This document shows positions 6,930 through 14,539 of a DNA stretch of 16,204 bases, in pieces. Below the pieces are notes generated by a model. It searched no databases, was not told the origin of the DNA, and saw only the letters and a list, made by a program, of their open reading frames with translations. The stretch spans positions 17,834 to 34,037 of the forward strand of contig DLMV01000020.1 of assembly GCA_002478225.1 (NCBI GenBank), read 5' to 3'. The stretch comes from Deltaproteobacteria bacterium UBA7527. Its GTDB lineage: Bacteria; Desulfobacterota; Syntrophorhabdia; Syntrophorhabdales; Syntrophorhabdaceae. Every line of letters begins with the position of its first letter. Within the stretch, counting starts at the first letter, position 1. The position numbers and the translations under genes were made by a program.

Positions 6930-8252
6930 CTACACAATATGTTCATACAGCTCCCGGATGTTCTTGAGCGGTATGATATCAAGCCCCGGGACCTTCTCAA
7001 CGCCCTTCGGACAGAAGATCTTTTTGATCCCGAGGCGTTCGCACTCCCTGATCCTCATGTCCATATAGACGACCTTCCTGATCTCCCCCGTGAGACCAAC
7101 CTCTCCGAAGATGGCGGTGTCCTGTCCGATAACAACATCTTTAAAGCCGGAAAGGATCGACGCGGCCACAGAGAGGTCTACCGCCGGTTCATTGACCTTC
7201 ATGCCGCCGGTGACGTTCACGTAGACATCCCTGTCGAAAAAGGGTTTCCCGACCGCCTTTTCAATGACAGCTATGAGGATAAAAAGACGATTGACGTCAT
7301 ATCCAAGCGACAGCCTTCTTGGGATCGAGAAGTTCGTCCTGGGCGTTACGGCCTGTACCTCCAGGATGATCGGCCTGGATCCTGTAATATAAGGAAAGAG
7401 CGTGCTGCCCGAGCCAATGTCCCCTCTCTCGGAAACAAAGAACTGCGATGGGTTCTCCACGCTTATGAGCCCCTCTTTTTTCATCTGGAATATGCCGACC
7501 TCGTCAACAGGTCCATATCTATTTTTAATGGCCCGCAGCATCCTGTAGGGAAGCATCTTGTCGCCTTCGAAATAGAGCACCGTGTCCACCATATGCTCGA
7601 GGATCTTAGGCCCTGCAATAGCGCCCTCTTTTGTCACGTGGCCGATGAAGATGAGTGTTGTGTCCATGGATTTCATCGCCATTGTCAATTTCGAGGAAAC
7701 ATCCTTTATCTGGCTAACGTTCCCCGGCAGCATAGGCAGGCTGTTGTTATATACCGACTGGATCGAGTCGATAATAACGAGGTGGTAACTTGTCCCTGTT
7801 GAGGCTTCAAGGATATCGTCCAGCTGGTTCGTGGCGAGGATCGGGAAATTACCGTTGAGGTTCAGTCTTTTTCTCCGCGAGGCAAGTTGTTTCAATGATT
7901 CTTCACCGGAGACATAGAGGACATTGAGGCCAAGTTCGACCATCCGCGCCGCTATCTCAAAACATAACGTCGTCTTGCCAATCCCCGGATCCCCTCCAAG
8001 GAGTATAGAAGAACCAACCGTGAGGCCTCCTCCCAGGACCCTGTCCATCTCATCGATGCCGAGCGTTACCCTCTCTTCGGCGACCTCATCGTCGGCAACA
8101 ATGACGGGGCTTTTCTTCGCCTGAGATTCAACCGTCTTGTCAACCTTATATTCCCGGATCGTGTCCCAGCCCCCGCACTTGGGGCACTTGCCCATCCACT
8201 TGAACGTCTCATACCCGCAGGCATCGCAAACGAACACTATCTTCTTGGCCAC
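6930..8252 (-). CDS. radA: DNA repair ATPase RadA (Sms)
   Basis: RadA is a hexameric RecA-like helicase that drives branch migration in recombination and repair. The 440-residue product has, in order: a C4 zinc finger with Cys9, Cys12, Cys23 and Cys26 (CDAC...CPKC); the Walker A GGDPGIGKTT (about 86-95); VIIDSIQS as Walker B; the RadA-specific motif as KNRYG (about 243-247; the common form is KNRFG); and the C-terminal Lon-protease-like domain from about 270, containing GGMKVNEPAVDLSVAASI. GTG 8252 is preferred because aggggg lies 6 bases upstream. The in-frame GTG at 8258 has the ribosome site running into it. It stands alone, with heptamer arrays on both sides. Confidence 0.96.
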   Translation of the reverse strand: MAKKIVFVCDACGYETFKWMGKCPKCGGWDTIREYKVDKTVESQAKKSPVIVADDEVAEERVTLGIDEMDRVLGGGLTVGSSILLGGDPGIGKTTLCFEIAARMVELGLNVLYVSGEESLKQLASRRKRLNLNGNFPILATNQLDDILEASTGTSYHLVIIDSIQSVYNNSLPMLPGNVSQIKDVSSKLTMAMKSMDTTLIFIGHVTKEGAIAGPKILEHMVDTVLYFEGDKMLPYRMLRAIKNRYGPVDEVGIFQMKKEGLISVENPSQFFVSERGDIGSGSTLFPYITGSRPIILEVQAVTPRTNFSIPRRLSLGYDVNRLFILIAVIEKAVGKPFFDRDVYVNVTGGMKVNEPAVDLSVAASILSGFKDVVIGQDTAIFGEVGLTGEIRKVVYMDMRIRECERLGIKKIFCPKGVEKVPGLDIIPLKNIRELYEHIV

Positions 8253-8267
8253 TACCACCCCCTGTTA

Positions 8268-8323
8268 GTATATCGTATTTCGTATATCGAAAAGAAAACG
8301 TTCGGCGTTGGGCGTTCGGCAAG
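8268..8323. repeat. Heptamer array upstream of radA
   Basis: Eight units remain in phase: gtatatc, gtatttc, gtatatc, gaaaaga, aaacgtt, cggcgtt, gggcgtt, cggcaag. Two different words (gtatatc and ggcgtt) share one frame of seven. Further down, ctttcac is duplicated exactly at 8351-8364. The array occupies the place where a radA promoter would be expected. Confidence 0.75.
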
Positions 8324-8369
8324 AGGGAAGAACCGAAGGGACGAGATTTCCTTTCACCTTTCACCTTCT

Positions 8370-9164
8370 CTATTCACTGCCTTGCGTGTGCAGTTTTATA
8401 AGATCGAACTGATACTTCATAACCTTTATGAGCCATGCTTCCGTTTTAGGAAATTCGCGGGCATCAAGCTCCAGCGTTATCATCTCGTCGTATCCAAGCC
8501 TCCTGACGGTATTTAACAATTTGATTATCGGGAGGTCGCCCTTCCCGAGCAAAAGATGGCTCTTGTGTGACCCGTGGTCGCTGAGATGGATATTTTTTAA
8601 CCTTCCGGTTTTGAAGACCCTCAAAAATCCTGCCACGATATCATCGCCGAAGGTACCGAAATGGGTAGTGTCAAATGTGAAGTAGAGGTTCCTCTCCACG
8701 CCGAAGTCAATGAGGTCCTTAAGGTCATTGAGAACATAGGAGGCGAGCATCAACCGCGTCCCGGACCTGGGCATGTTCTCGACAGTGAGAAAAACGTCGT
8801 CGCATCCAAGCTCTTTCTGAAAATCCTTTATCTCCCTGAACCATTTAAAGAACTGGACCTCTATTGCAAACCACGAAGGCGGGTGAAAGTTCACTACCTT
8901 TGCGCCTACGGTCCGCGCGATATCTATCGTCCTGGTCAATATATCGGACTTTGTCCCCCACGCTTTCATTTTTATAAAAGGTGCATGGATAGAATAGACA
9001 GGAAGTATATCGAGACAGTTCTGTACCCTCTCAAGGTATCCGTCGCTGTTGAATTTAGCATCTATAAGCAGATCGCAGCCATCGAATCCTGCTTCTTTTG
9101 CGTATAGGAAAATGTTCTCAATGGGCAGATGAAAGAGGCATCCGGTGGAAAGAAGGATCTTCAT
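8370..9164 (-). CDS. Sugar phosphate isomerase/epimerase-like TIM-barrel protein (AP endonuclease 2 family)
   Basis: A 264-residue TIM barrel of the xylose isomerase-like/endonuclease IV superfamily. Candidate metal and active-site residues fall in the usual places at strand ends: His60 (SIHAP), His94 (NFHPP), Glu129 (TVENM), Asp165 and His168 (FDTTHFG), His193 (IHLSDHG) and Glu232 (TLELD). GKGDLP at 207-212 is also typical of this family. The substrate cannot be told from sequence; members act as isomerases, epimerases, dehydratases or nucleases. The start ATG overlaps the stop of the upstream peptidase gene in ATGA, so translation is coupled. It is the last gene of the bamR-peptidase operon. 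No link to benzoyl-CoA chemistry is established. Confidence 0.85.
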   Translation of the reverse strand: MKILLSTGCLFHLPIENIFLYAKEAGFDGCDLLIDAKFNSDGYLERVQNCLDILPVYSIHAPFIKMKAWGTKSDILTRTIDIARTVGAKVVNFHPPSWFAIEVQFFKWFREIKDFQKELGCDDVFLTVENMPRSGTRLMLASYVLNDLKDLIDFGVERNLYFTFDTTHFGTFGDDIVAGFLRVFKTGRLKNIHLSDHGSHKSHLLLGKGDLPIIKLLNTVRRLGYDEMITLELDAREFPKTEAWLIKVMKYQFDLIKLHTQGSE

Positions 9165-10333
9165 ATTGATATGATGCTCTCATCGTTGTCGGTAAGGACC
9201 CTGTAGCGTCCTTTTCCCATGATGATCGTGTTCTCGATGCCGCAGGCGCCTTTCCGCGGGAACACCATCTTCGGCTCGATCGCAAAGACCATCCCTTCCT
9301 CGATAGGATACGTATGGGTCGCTGCGATGTATGGAAGCTCTGCAAGCTCGATCCCTATGCCGTGTGCAAGGAAACGGACCTTGTGCGGTTTGAAGCCAAG
9401 ATAATAATCGCCATAGCCCAGCCTGTCGGCAAGCTGCTTGGAGTATTCGAAGAGTTCTTTGCTGGTTAAGCCTTCAAGGGCCTTATCGAGCACCCTGTAA
9501 TGTATCTCCCTGCATGCATCGTAGGCCCTCGAGAACAGGTCCGGCATCTTTCCTATGACATACATCCTCGTCTGGTCGACCTGATAGCCGTGATAACAGA
9601 TGCCAAAATCTACGAGGATCGGCTCGTTCCTCCTGATCTTCTTCATGCTCGCGCCGACCGGGAATGCGGGGGATAACCCCAGGCCGCCCATCGGCGAATC
9701 AGACTGGCTTACGATGCTCCCTGTGCGTCCGCTCAGAACATGCCAGGTGTAGGCCTCGTAATTCAGCGAGCGCACCCGCAAAAGGCCTTCGTGTCCCATG
9801 GCCTTTGCGCTGGCCTCAAGCATGCCGCCCAGCTCGATCTCTGTCATTCCTTCCCGCAAGAACTGCGGCACCAGGGAATATACCTTCTTCTGGATCTCCG
9901 CCGCCTTTTCCATGAGCGTGATCTCGAAGGGCGATTTGAACTTCCGGACCTCTTTGGTAAGCGGTGACACATTGACGAACTCCGCATCACCAAAAAACTC
10001 CTGAAACTTTATGACGTCGTTGTAGGGCACGACGTCAAGCTGCATCCCTATCCTCTTCATTGGCTTGAGATGGCCCGGGATCTCCTTCATGGAGCGCATG
10101 GGCGCTATCCGCTCAATAGGCGACTCCCTCCGCGCCCTTGATATCTCCCTTTTAACGAACAGCACCGGCTCACCGTCAACAGGCACGAAGAGGAGCGAAT
10201 CCTGCATTGTACCTGAGAGGTAGTAATAATCTATCTTATAATGAAAAAAGGCCCCTTCCAGAGAGGCCTTCTTCATCAATGCCTTTACCTTCCCGATCCT
10301 TGTATCGATCTCTTCCTTTGGCGCGTACTGCAT
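9161..10333 (-). CDS. M24-family metallopeptidase (Xaa-Pro aminopeptidase-like)
   Basis: A 390-residue two-domain pita-bread protein: an N-terminal creatinase-like domain (1-~125) and a C-terminal M24 domain. All five metal ligands are present: Asp242 and Asp253 (VDFG...VDQTR), His324 (AHGIGIE), Glu353 (AIEPK) and Glu367 (IENTI). It should therefore be an active metal-dependent hydrolase, not a metal-free creatinase. The family includes Xaa-Pro peptidases and amide hydrolases such as ectoine hydrolase, so the substrate is open. It begins 8 bp after the bamR stop with aagga upstream and overlaps the next gene by four bases, so it belongs to the bamR transcript. Confidence 0.88.
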   Translation of the reverse strand: MQYAPKEEIDTRIGKVKALMKKASLEGAFFHYKIDYYYLSGTMQDSLLFVPVDGEPVLFVKREISRARRESPIERIAPMRSMKEIPGHLKPMKRIGMQLDVVPYNDVIKFQEFFGDAEFVNVSPLTKEVRKFKSPFEITLMEKAAEIQKKVYSLVPQFLREGMTEIELGGMLEASAKAMGHEGLLRVRSLNYEAYTWHVLSGRTGSIVSQSDSPMGGLGLSPAFPVGASMKKIRRNEPILVDFGICYHGYQVDQTRMYVIGKMPDLFSRAYDACREIHYRVLDKALEGLTSKELFEYSKQLADRLGYGDYYLGFKPHKVRFLAHGIGIELAELPYIAATHTYPIEEGMVFAIEPKMVFPRKGACGIENTIIMGKGRYRVLTDNDESIISI

Positions 10334-10341
10334 GATCCTTT

Positions 10342-11112
10342 TTACTTATCTTTCCAGACCGGCTTTCTCTTTTCCATAAAAGCTGCGATCCCTTCCTTTG
10401 CGTCATCCGTTGCCATACAGCCTTGCAGATAAATGATCTCCGAGGCCTTGAGCGCCTGGAGAAAATCCAGACCGAGGCCTGCCCTGATCGCCCTTTTCGT
10501 CCACATCGCCACCGGCCTGCTCTTGTTCAGATAGTCTGCGAGATACTTCTCTGCTTCCGCCTTGAAATTCTCTGCAGGCAATACAGCGGTTACCAGCCCT
10601 ATGGCCTGTGCTTCTTTTGCGCTGATGATCTTGCCCGTCAGGAGGAGTTCGTATGTCTTCTGGAGGCCGATGATCTTCGGGAACCATGCCGCAGCCACAG
10701 GAGGGTAAACCCCGACGGCGATCTCGGGCTGGCCGATCCGCGCCTTCTCAGAAGCGATCACGATATCGCAAAACGCCATGAGCTCGCACCCGCCCCCAAG
10801 GGAGCGCCCGTTCACCATTGCCACAGTGGTCACATCCATCTCTGACAGGCGGCGGAACATCCCGTGAAAGACCTCGATCATCTCATCGACCTTGTCGGGC
10901 GTATGGTCGGCAACATCAACCCCGTCACAGAACGCCTTCTCGCCGGCGTGGTCAAAGATGAGGAGCTGTATGGATGGGTCTTTTTTTATCTCCGCAAGCA
11001 CCTGGTTGATCTCCTTCATCATGACGATGGTGAGCCAGTTCGACGGCGGGACGTTGAGTGTAATTGTTGCGGCCTTGTCCTTCTTTTCATACTGAATATG
11101 GTTAAATGCCAT
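10342..11112 (-). CDS. bamR: Cyclohexa-1,5-diene-1-carbonyl-CoA hydratase (BamR/Dch)
   Basis: This crotonase-fold enzyme adds water to the dienoyl-CoA made by benzoyl-CoA reductase, giving 6-hydroxycyclohex-1-ene-1-carbonyl-CoA. The 256-residue length equals known Dch proteins. Oxyanion-hole segments are FCDGVDV (61-67) and NGRSLGGGCEL (101-111). The first crotonase Glu is kept as Glu130 (IGQPEI) but the second is replaced within GVYPPVAAAWFPK, the Dch-like pattern. The assignment to Dch rather than a generic enoyl-CoA hydratase rests on this pattern plus the adjacent bamA and bamQ. An aaggag ribosome site precedes ATG 11112. An intrinsic terminator and a heptamer array separate it from bamA, so its expression may depend on readthrough or its own unseen promoter. 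Confidence 0.85.
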   Translation of the reverse strand: MAFNHIQYEKKDKAATITLNVPPSNWLTIVMMKEINQVLAEIKKDPSIQLLIFDHAGEKAFCDGVDVADHTPDKVDEMIEVFHGMFRRLSEMDVTTVAMVNGRSLGGGCELMAFCDIVIASEKARIGQPEIAVGVYPPVAAAWFPKIIGLQKTYELLLTGKIISAKEAQAIGLVTAVLPAENFKAEAEKYLADYLNKSRPVAMWTKRAIRAGLGLDFLQALKASEIIYLQGCMATDDAKEGIAAFMEKRKPVWKDK

Positions 11113-11131
11113 GACAGTTCTCCTTTCTTTT

Positions 11132-11201
11132 AGCTGTCAGCACGCCTTACGACTCACGGGTGTTTCGCTGGCGGCTGTAAGCTGATGGCTGACAGCTGCA
11201 G
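11132..11201. repeat. Heptamer array with inverted ends between bamA and bamR
   Basis: cacgcct, tacgact and cacgggt (11141-11161) are followed by gctggcg, gctgtaa, gctgatg, gctgaca and gctgcag (11167-11201), all units of seven. agctgtcag (11132-11140) is exactly complementary to ctgacagct (11189-11197). It lies in the leader upstream of bamR. Confidence 0.8.
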
Positions 11202-11209
11202 TATTCAAT

Positions 11210-11235
11210 AAAAAAAGGGGGGCATAAACCCCCCT
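11210..11235 (-). terminator. Intrinsic terminator after bamA
   Basis: On the minus strand a stem of six G and six C with a six-base loop (arms 11229-11234 and 11217-11222) is followed directly by seven T (11216-11210). It begins 17 bp past the bamA stop. Stem, loop and U-run meet the classical intrinsic terminator form. Confidence 0.85.
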
Positions 11236-11251
11236 ATGGGTTCTTGTTCTT

Positions 11252-12400
11252 TTACTTCGCCTGCGGTTTGCCGAGGATCTGTTCGAAATATGCTCCGTCG
11301 TTCAGCGCACCCTGTGCAATGAGCTGGCGGTTCTTGATGAAGTCGATGGTGTCCGCTCCGGTGATCTTCTTCGTATTGAAGGCGCCGAAGCCGGCGAATG
11401 CCTCGCCCATCATATTTACTGCCAGCCAGTATCTGTGGTCGTTCTTCATCGTATCCCAGAAGAATTTCTTCTTCTGCCTGATGCCGTCAATTGATTTCAT
11501 CAGGCAGCCGGGGAAGAGGTTCGCGAATATCCAGGCAATCCTGTCGACCTCTGCATCGAGGAGCGAGAAATCGTAATCGTTGTTTTTCAGCTTTTCCTGA
11601 ACCCACGCCCTGGCATCCTTCGCTTCCTGGCCGGTCTTGGACTCGCCGTAAACGATCTCGCCGTTGTGAATGAACTTGTCGGTGATGATCTGCGGGTTCC
11701 GCACCCAGGCGCCCTTCTCGTCCTTGAGGACCGGGAATGCCTTTGAGATAAGCCCTTTCCACCACATCTTGTAGGAAGACCACATCTCGCAGCTCACGCA
11801 GCTCCACATGGCATCCTCGATGCTCAGGTATGCAGGGAGGAAGTCGGAGGCGCCGCCAACAGGGGCGGAACCGTGTCTCGGACCTGCCTGGCCGAAGATG
11901 GCGAGGTCAGAGGAGAGGGTAAGGTCGCATGCCGTCCCGATCTCCTGGCCGCCCGCGACCCTCATGCCGTTCACGCGGCAGATGACCGGCTTCTTGCACA
12001 TAAGGATAGAGTCGACCATGTTGTTGAAGAGTTCCATATATGCGCCGTACTCTTCCGGTCTCATGCTGTAGTATTCCGAATACTCTTTCGTGTTACCGCC
12101 TGTACAGAAGGCGTTCGGGCCTGTGCCGGTAAAGACTACTGCTACTACTTCGCGGTCTGTTGAAGAATTCTCAAAACCCGCGATAACGCCCTTTACCATC
12201 TCTGTGGTATAGGAGTTGTACTGAGCAGGGTTGTTGAGCCTGATCCATGCGGTATAGAGACCGGGAACCACGTTCCCCTTGGGGTCTTTCAGAGGTCTCT
12301 TTTCGTAAACCGTACAGGGAGCTTCCGTGCCCCACCACTGCGTACCATGTCTGCTATGGTCTTTTAATCCGCCTTCTCTTGGCATCCATTCTAATCCCAT
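11252..12400 (-). CDS. bamA: 6-oxocyclohex-1-ene-1-carbonyl-CoA hydrolase (BamA/Oah)
   Basis: BamA hydrates and hydrolytically opens the ring of 6-oxocyclohex-1-ene-1-carbonyl-CoA to 3-hydroxypimeloyl-CoA, the signature step of the anaerobic benzoyl-CoA pathway in both facultative and strict anaerobes. The product has 382 residues, much longer than ordinary crotonases and near the ~375 of the family. Family strings are NPAQYNSYTTEMVKGVI (57-73), FCTGGNTKEYSEYY (98-111), PVICRVNGMRVAGGQEIG (138-155) and GQAGPRHGSAPVGGASDFLP (170-189). Gly-rich segments at 100-102 and 150-151 form the oxyanion hole. A gaggagg ribosome site precedes ATG 12400. Its start is 27 bp after the bamQ stop, so the two are co-transcribed; a terminator follows. 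Confidence 0.95.
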   Translation of the reverse strand: MGLEWMPREGGLKDHSRHGTQWWGTEAPCTVYEKRPLKDPKGNVVPGLYTAWIRLNNPAQYNSYTTEMVKGVIAGFENSSTDREVVAVVFTGTGPNAFCTGGNTKEYSEYYSMRPEEYGAYMELFNNMVDSILMCKKPVICRVNGMRVAGGQEIGTACDLTLSSDLAIFGQAGPRHGSAPVGGASDFLPAYLSIEDAMWSCVSCEMWSSYKMWWKGLISKAFPVLKDEKGAWVRNPQIITDKFIHNGEIVYGESKTGQEAKDARAWVQEKLKNNDYDFSLLDAEVDRIAWIFANLFPGCLMKSIDGIRQKKKFFWDTMKNDHRYWLAVNMMGEAFAGFGAFNTKKITGADTIDFIKNRQLIAQGALNDGAYFEQILGKPQAK

Positions 12401-12427
12401 ATGTTTCCTCCTCTTAAGTTATTTTAT

Positions 12428-13537
12428 TTAAAAATCGGGTTTCAGAACAACCCTCTTTTCAGGCGAACCTGCTTTGTGTATCTCGTCGAATGTCGCCGCT
12501 ATAGTGCTCATAGGCCTTACTTCGACAAATGGATCGATGACGATCTTCTTGTTCAGTACCATATCGAGGACGATGGGGTAATATTCCGGCAGGCAGCCCC
12601 ATGTTCCTATTACCTCTGCATCAAAGGCCATCAGCTTGGAGAACATATACTCGCTCTTTGACATCCCGAATCCGACAAGGATCAGTTTTCCTACGAATGA
12701 AAGCAGGTCAAGCGCGAGATCCTGTCCCGCCTTTGTCCCTGTTACCTCAAAGATCTTCCAGCCTGTATTGGCAAGCCCTTTTGATTTTACGAAGTTCCTC
12801 CACTCGCCGACGACCGTCTTGTTGTCTTTTTCAAGCGTGCTGATCACTGCATCGCAGCCGTAGCTGAGAGCCCTTTCGAGCTTCTTCGGGTTCCTTGCGA
12901 TACCGATGACGCTCTTCGCGCCAAGCGCCTTTACGGTCTGCGCCATATAGACGCCAACCCCGCCGGTTGCGCCGATGATGATCACGTTGTCGCCCGGCTG
13001 CAGGTCAGCCCTCTTGCATGCCTGGTATGGGGTGGTCACCGCATCTGCAACAACGGAAAGCTGCTCCAGCGCGTACCCTTTTCTGTCTGTTACCAGGCAC
13101 AGATCAATGGTAGGCACGGGGATATGGCTTGCAAAACCGCCGTATACGCCGATCGAGTTGCCGGGCATCTTCTGCGCAAGACACCTGTTGCCCCTTCCAG
13201 TCTTACAGAGCTCGCACTTCCTGCAGGGCATAACTGCCGGAATGATCACTTCTTTGCCCATCCACGCAGGGTCTCCGGCCACTACCACACCGCTTATCTC
13301 GTGGCCAAGGGCCAGAGGCGGCTTGCTGACCGTTGGAACGCCGTCGTAGAAATATCCAAGGTCGGTATGGCATACGCCGCACCCTGCGATCTCTACGAGA
13401 ACCTCGCCTTCCTTCAGTTCGGGAACGGGAATTTCTGCCATAGCGAGCTTTCCGGGTGTAGTCTCCTTTGTCTCTCTGTTAAACACTGTCGGTTGAACCA
13501 TCTGCCACTGTTTTATTACCTTCGGTACATCAGCCAT
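12428..13537 (-). CDS. bamQ: 6-hydroxycyclohex-1-ene-1-carbonyl-CoA dehydrogenase (BamQ/Had)
   Basis: A zinc-dependent medium-chain alcohol dehydrogenase that oxidises the hydroxy product of BamR to the 6-oxo substrate of BamA. The 369-residue product has catalytic-zinc residues Cys56 (GCGVCHTDLG) and His79-Glu80 (LGHEISG), structural-zinc Cys105, Cys108, Cys111 and Cys119 (CRKCELCKTGRGNRC), and the nucleotide-binding loop IIGATGGVGVYMAQ. The segment after the second beta strand reads GIARNPKKLE and lacks the acidic residue common in NAD-specific enzymes, leaving cofactor preference open. The Had assignment depends on the Had-like sequence plus position directly upstream of bamA. A perfect-looking ribosome site, aaggaggtg, lies before ATG 13537. 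It is 53 bp downstream of the SDR stop. Confidence 0.92.
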   Translation of the reverse strand: MADVPKVIKQWQMVQPTVFNRETKETTPGKLAMAEIPVPELKEGEVLVEIAGCGVCHTDLGYFYDGVPTVSKPPLALGHEISGVVVAGDPAWMGKEVIIPAVMPCRKCELCKTGRGNRCLAQKMPGNSIGVYGGFASHIPVPTIDLCLVTDRKGYALEQLSVVADAVTTPYQACKRADLQPGDNVIIIGATGGVGVYMAQTVKALGAKSVIGIARNPKKLERALSYGCDAVISTLEKDNKTVVGEWRNFVKSKGLANTGWKIFEVTGTKAGQDLALDLLSFVGKLILVGFGMSKSEYMFSKLMAFDAEVIGTWGCLPEYYPIVLDMVLNKKIVIDPFVEVRPMSTIAATFDEIHKAGSPEKRVVLKPDF

Positions 13538-13590
13538 TACAACACCTCCTTATATATTTGAAATGAAAAGATTACCACCTCCTCTATGTT

Positions 13591-14343
13591 TTACGTCATA
13601 CCATAACCGCCGTCTACGCACAGGAGCTGCCCTGTTATGTAACGCGAGTCGTCTGATGCAAAGAATACAAAAGCCGGCGCCACGTCCTCGGGTTCAGCAT
13701 ATCTGCCAAGGAGGATCCTGCGCACGTAGATCTCTTTCAGCTTCTCGTCTGTGGATATCTTCTCCGTCATGTCTGTTGTAACGATGCCAAGGGAGATGAC
13801 ATTTGCTGTAACGTTGAACTTCGCGAGCTCGCGCGCCATGGACTTTGTCATCGACACGACGCCTCCCTTTGCGGCGCTGTAGTTGATCTGCCCGATGGTG
13901 CCGACAATGCCGGCAACGGACGTGACATTAACGATCCGCCCGTAATTCTGTTCCATGAAATACTTTGATGCTGCTTTAACCGTCAGCCAGGGGCCCCTCA
14001 TCTGGACGTTGACGACCTCATCCCATGTCTCAACGGACAGCTTATGGAGCATTGCGGGTTTTGAGATGCCGGCGTTGTTTGCTATAATGTGGATCGAGCC
14101 AAAGTTCTGGACGCAGGCCTCGATGACCTTCTGGGCATCGGCTTCCTGCCCCACATCGCCTTTCACTGCCACGGCCTTTCTTCCCATCTTCTGGATCATC
14201 TCCACCACTTCATTTGCCGCCTTTTCATTTCCTGCGTAATTGACTATAACATTTGCTCCTTCCTGCGCATAAGCCAGGCTGATCGCCCTTCCTACACCTC
14301 TCCCACCGCCTGTAACTACAGCATTTTTTCCCTCTAATTTCAT
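13591..14343 (-). CDS. Short-chain dehydrogenase/reductase, FabG-like, first gene of the bam operon
   Basis: A classical SDR of 250 residues: nucleotide motif TGGGRGVGRA (11-20), NNAG (89-92), Asn112 and the catalytic triad Ser142, Tyr155 and Lys159 (YSAAK). It ends in GQLLCVDGGYGMT. The Arg in the glycine loop and NYAGNE after strand two resemble FabG-type NADPH users. The usual PG after strand six is SLG here (184-186), a small oddity. As leader gene of the bamQ-bamA transcript it could oxidise 3-hydroxypimeloyl-CoA (inference from position and from FabG chemistry on 3-hydroxyacyl thioesters), but a role in fatty acid metabolism is equally allowed by sequence. aaggagagg precedes ATG 14343 and a strong promoter lies ~45 bp upstream. 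Confidence 0.88.
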   Translation of the reverse strand: MKLEGKNAVVTGGGRGVGRAISLAYAQEGANVIVNYAGNEKAANEVVEMIQKMGRKAVAVKGDVGQEADAQKVIEACVQNFGSIHIIANNAGISKPAMLHKLSVETWDEVVNVQMRGPWLTVKAASKYFMEQNYGRIVNVTSVAGIVGTIGQINYSAAKGGVVSMTKSMARELAKFNVTANVISLGIVTTDMTEKISTDEKLKEIYVRRILLGRYAEPEDVAPAFVFFASDDSRYITGQLLCVDGGYGMT

Positions 14344-14392
14344 GACGGCCCCTCTCCTTTTCTGAATTTGTGAAAATTTTAGTAAGAGTTAT

Positions 14393-14420
14393 ATTATATG
14401 TTAAAAACAGTCTATGTCAA
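14393..14420 (-). promoter_or_regulatory. Consensus sigma-70-type promoter of the SDR-bamQ-bamA operon
   Basis: On the minus strand, TTGACA (14420-14415) and TATAAT (14398-14393) match both consensus hexamers exactly, with a 16-bp spacer. The predicted start, near 14386, gives a ~43-nt leader to the SDR gene. It is the best promoter match noticed in the window. Confidence 0.8.
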
Positions 14421-14422
14421 GA

Positions 14423-14451
14423 CAAAAAGTGCAGTTATTTTGGACTTTTTG
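14423..14451. promoter_or_regulatory. Inverted-repeat operator candidate next to the -35 box
   Basis: caaaaagtgca (14423-14433) and tggactttttg (14441-14451) are inverted with 10 of 11 positions matching and a 7-nt spacer. The site ends two bases upstream of the -35 of the SDR-bamQ-bamA promoter and is centred near -51. It could bind a dimeric regulator of aromatic degradation. No regulator gene lies in the window. Confidence 0.55.
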
Positions 14452-14539
14452 CATATCCTTCCGGTCTTGTCCTGCACGGTCTTTCCCTTAGTTTTATATT
14501 GCAAATTCTTCGCAGATATTCCATCATTGAAAGAGCAAG

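Noticed and set aside
6837..7802. A 321-codon plus-strand open frame opposite radA
   Set aside because: It is antisense to a complete, motif-rich radA, its first part lies in the repeat element, and the translation shows no family features.
11113..11209. A separate promoter for bamR
   Set aside because: I could not find a -35/-10 pair with acceptable matches and spacing in this gap on the minus strand.
13124..13561. A 145-codon plus-strand open frame opposite bamQ
   Set aside because: It is antisense to conserved zinc-binding regions of bamQ and extends across its ribosome site; its composition is that of a shadow frame.
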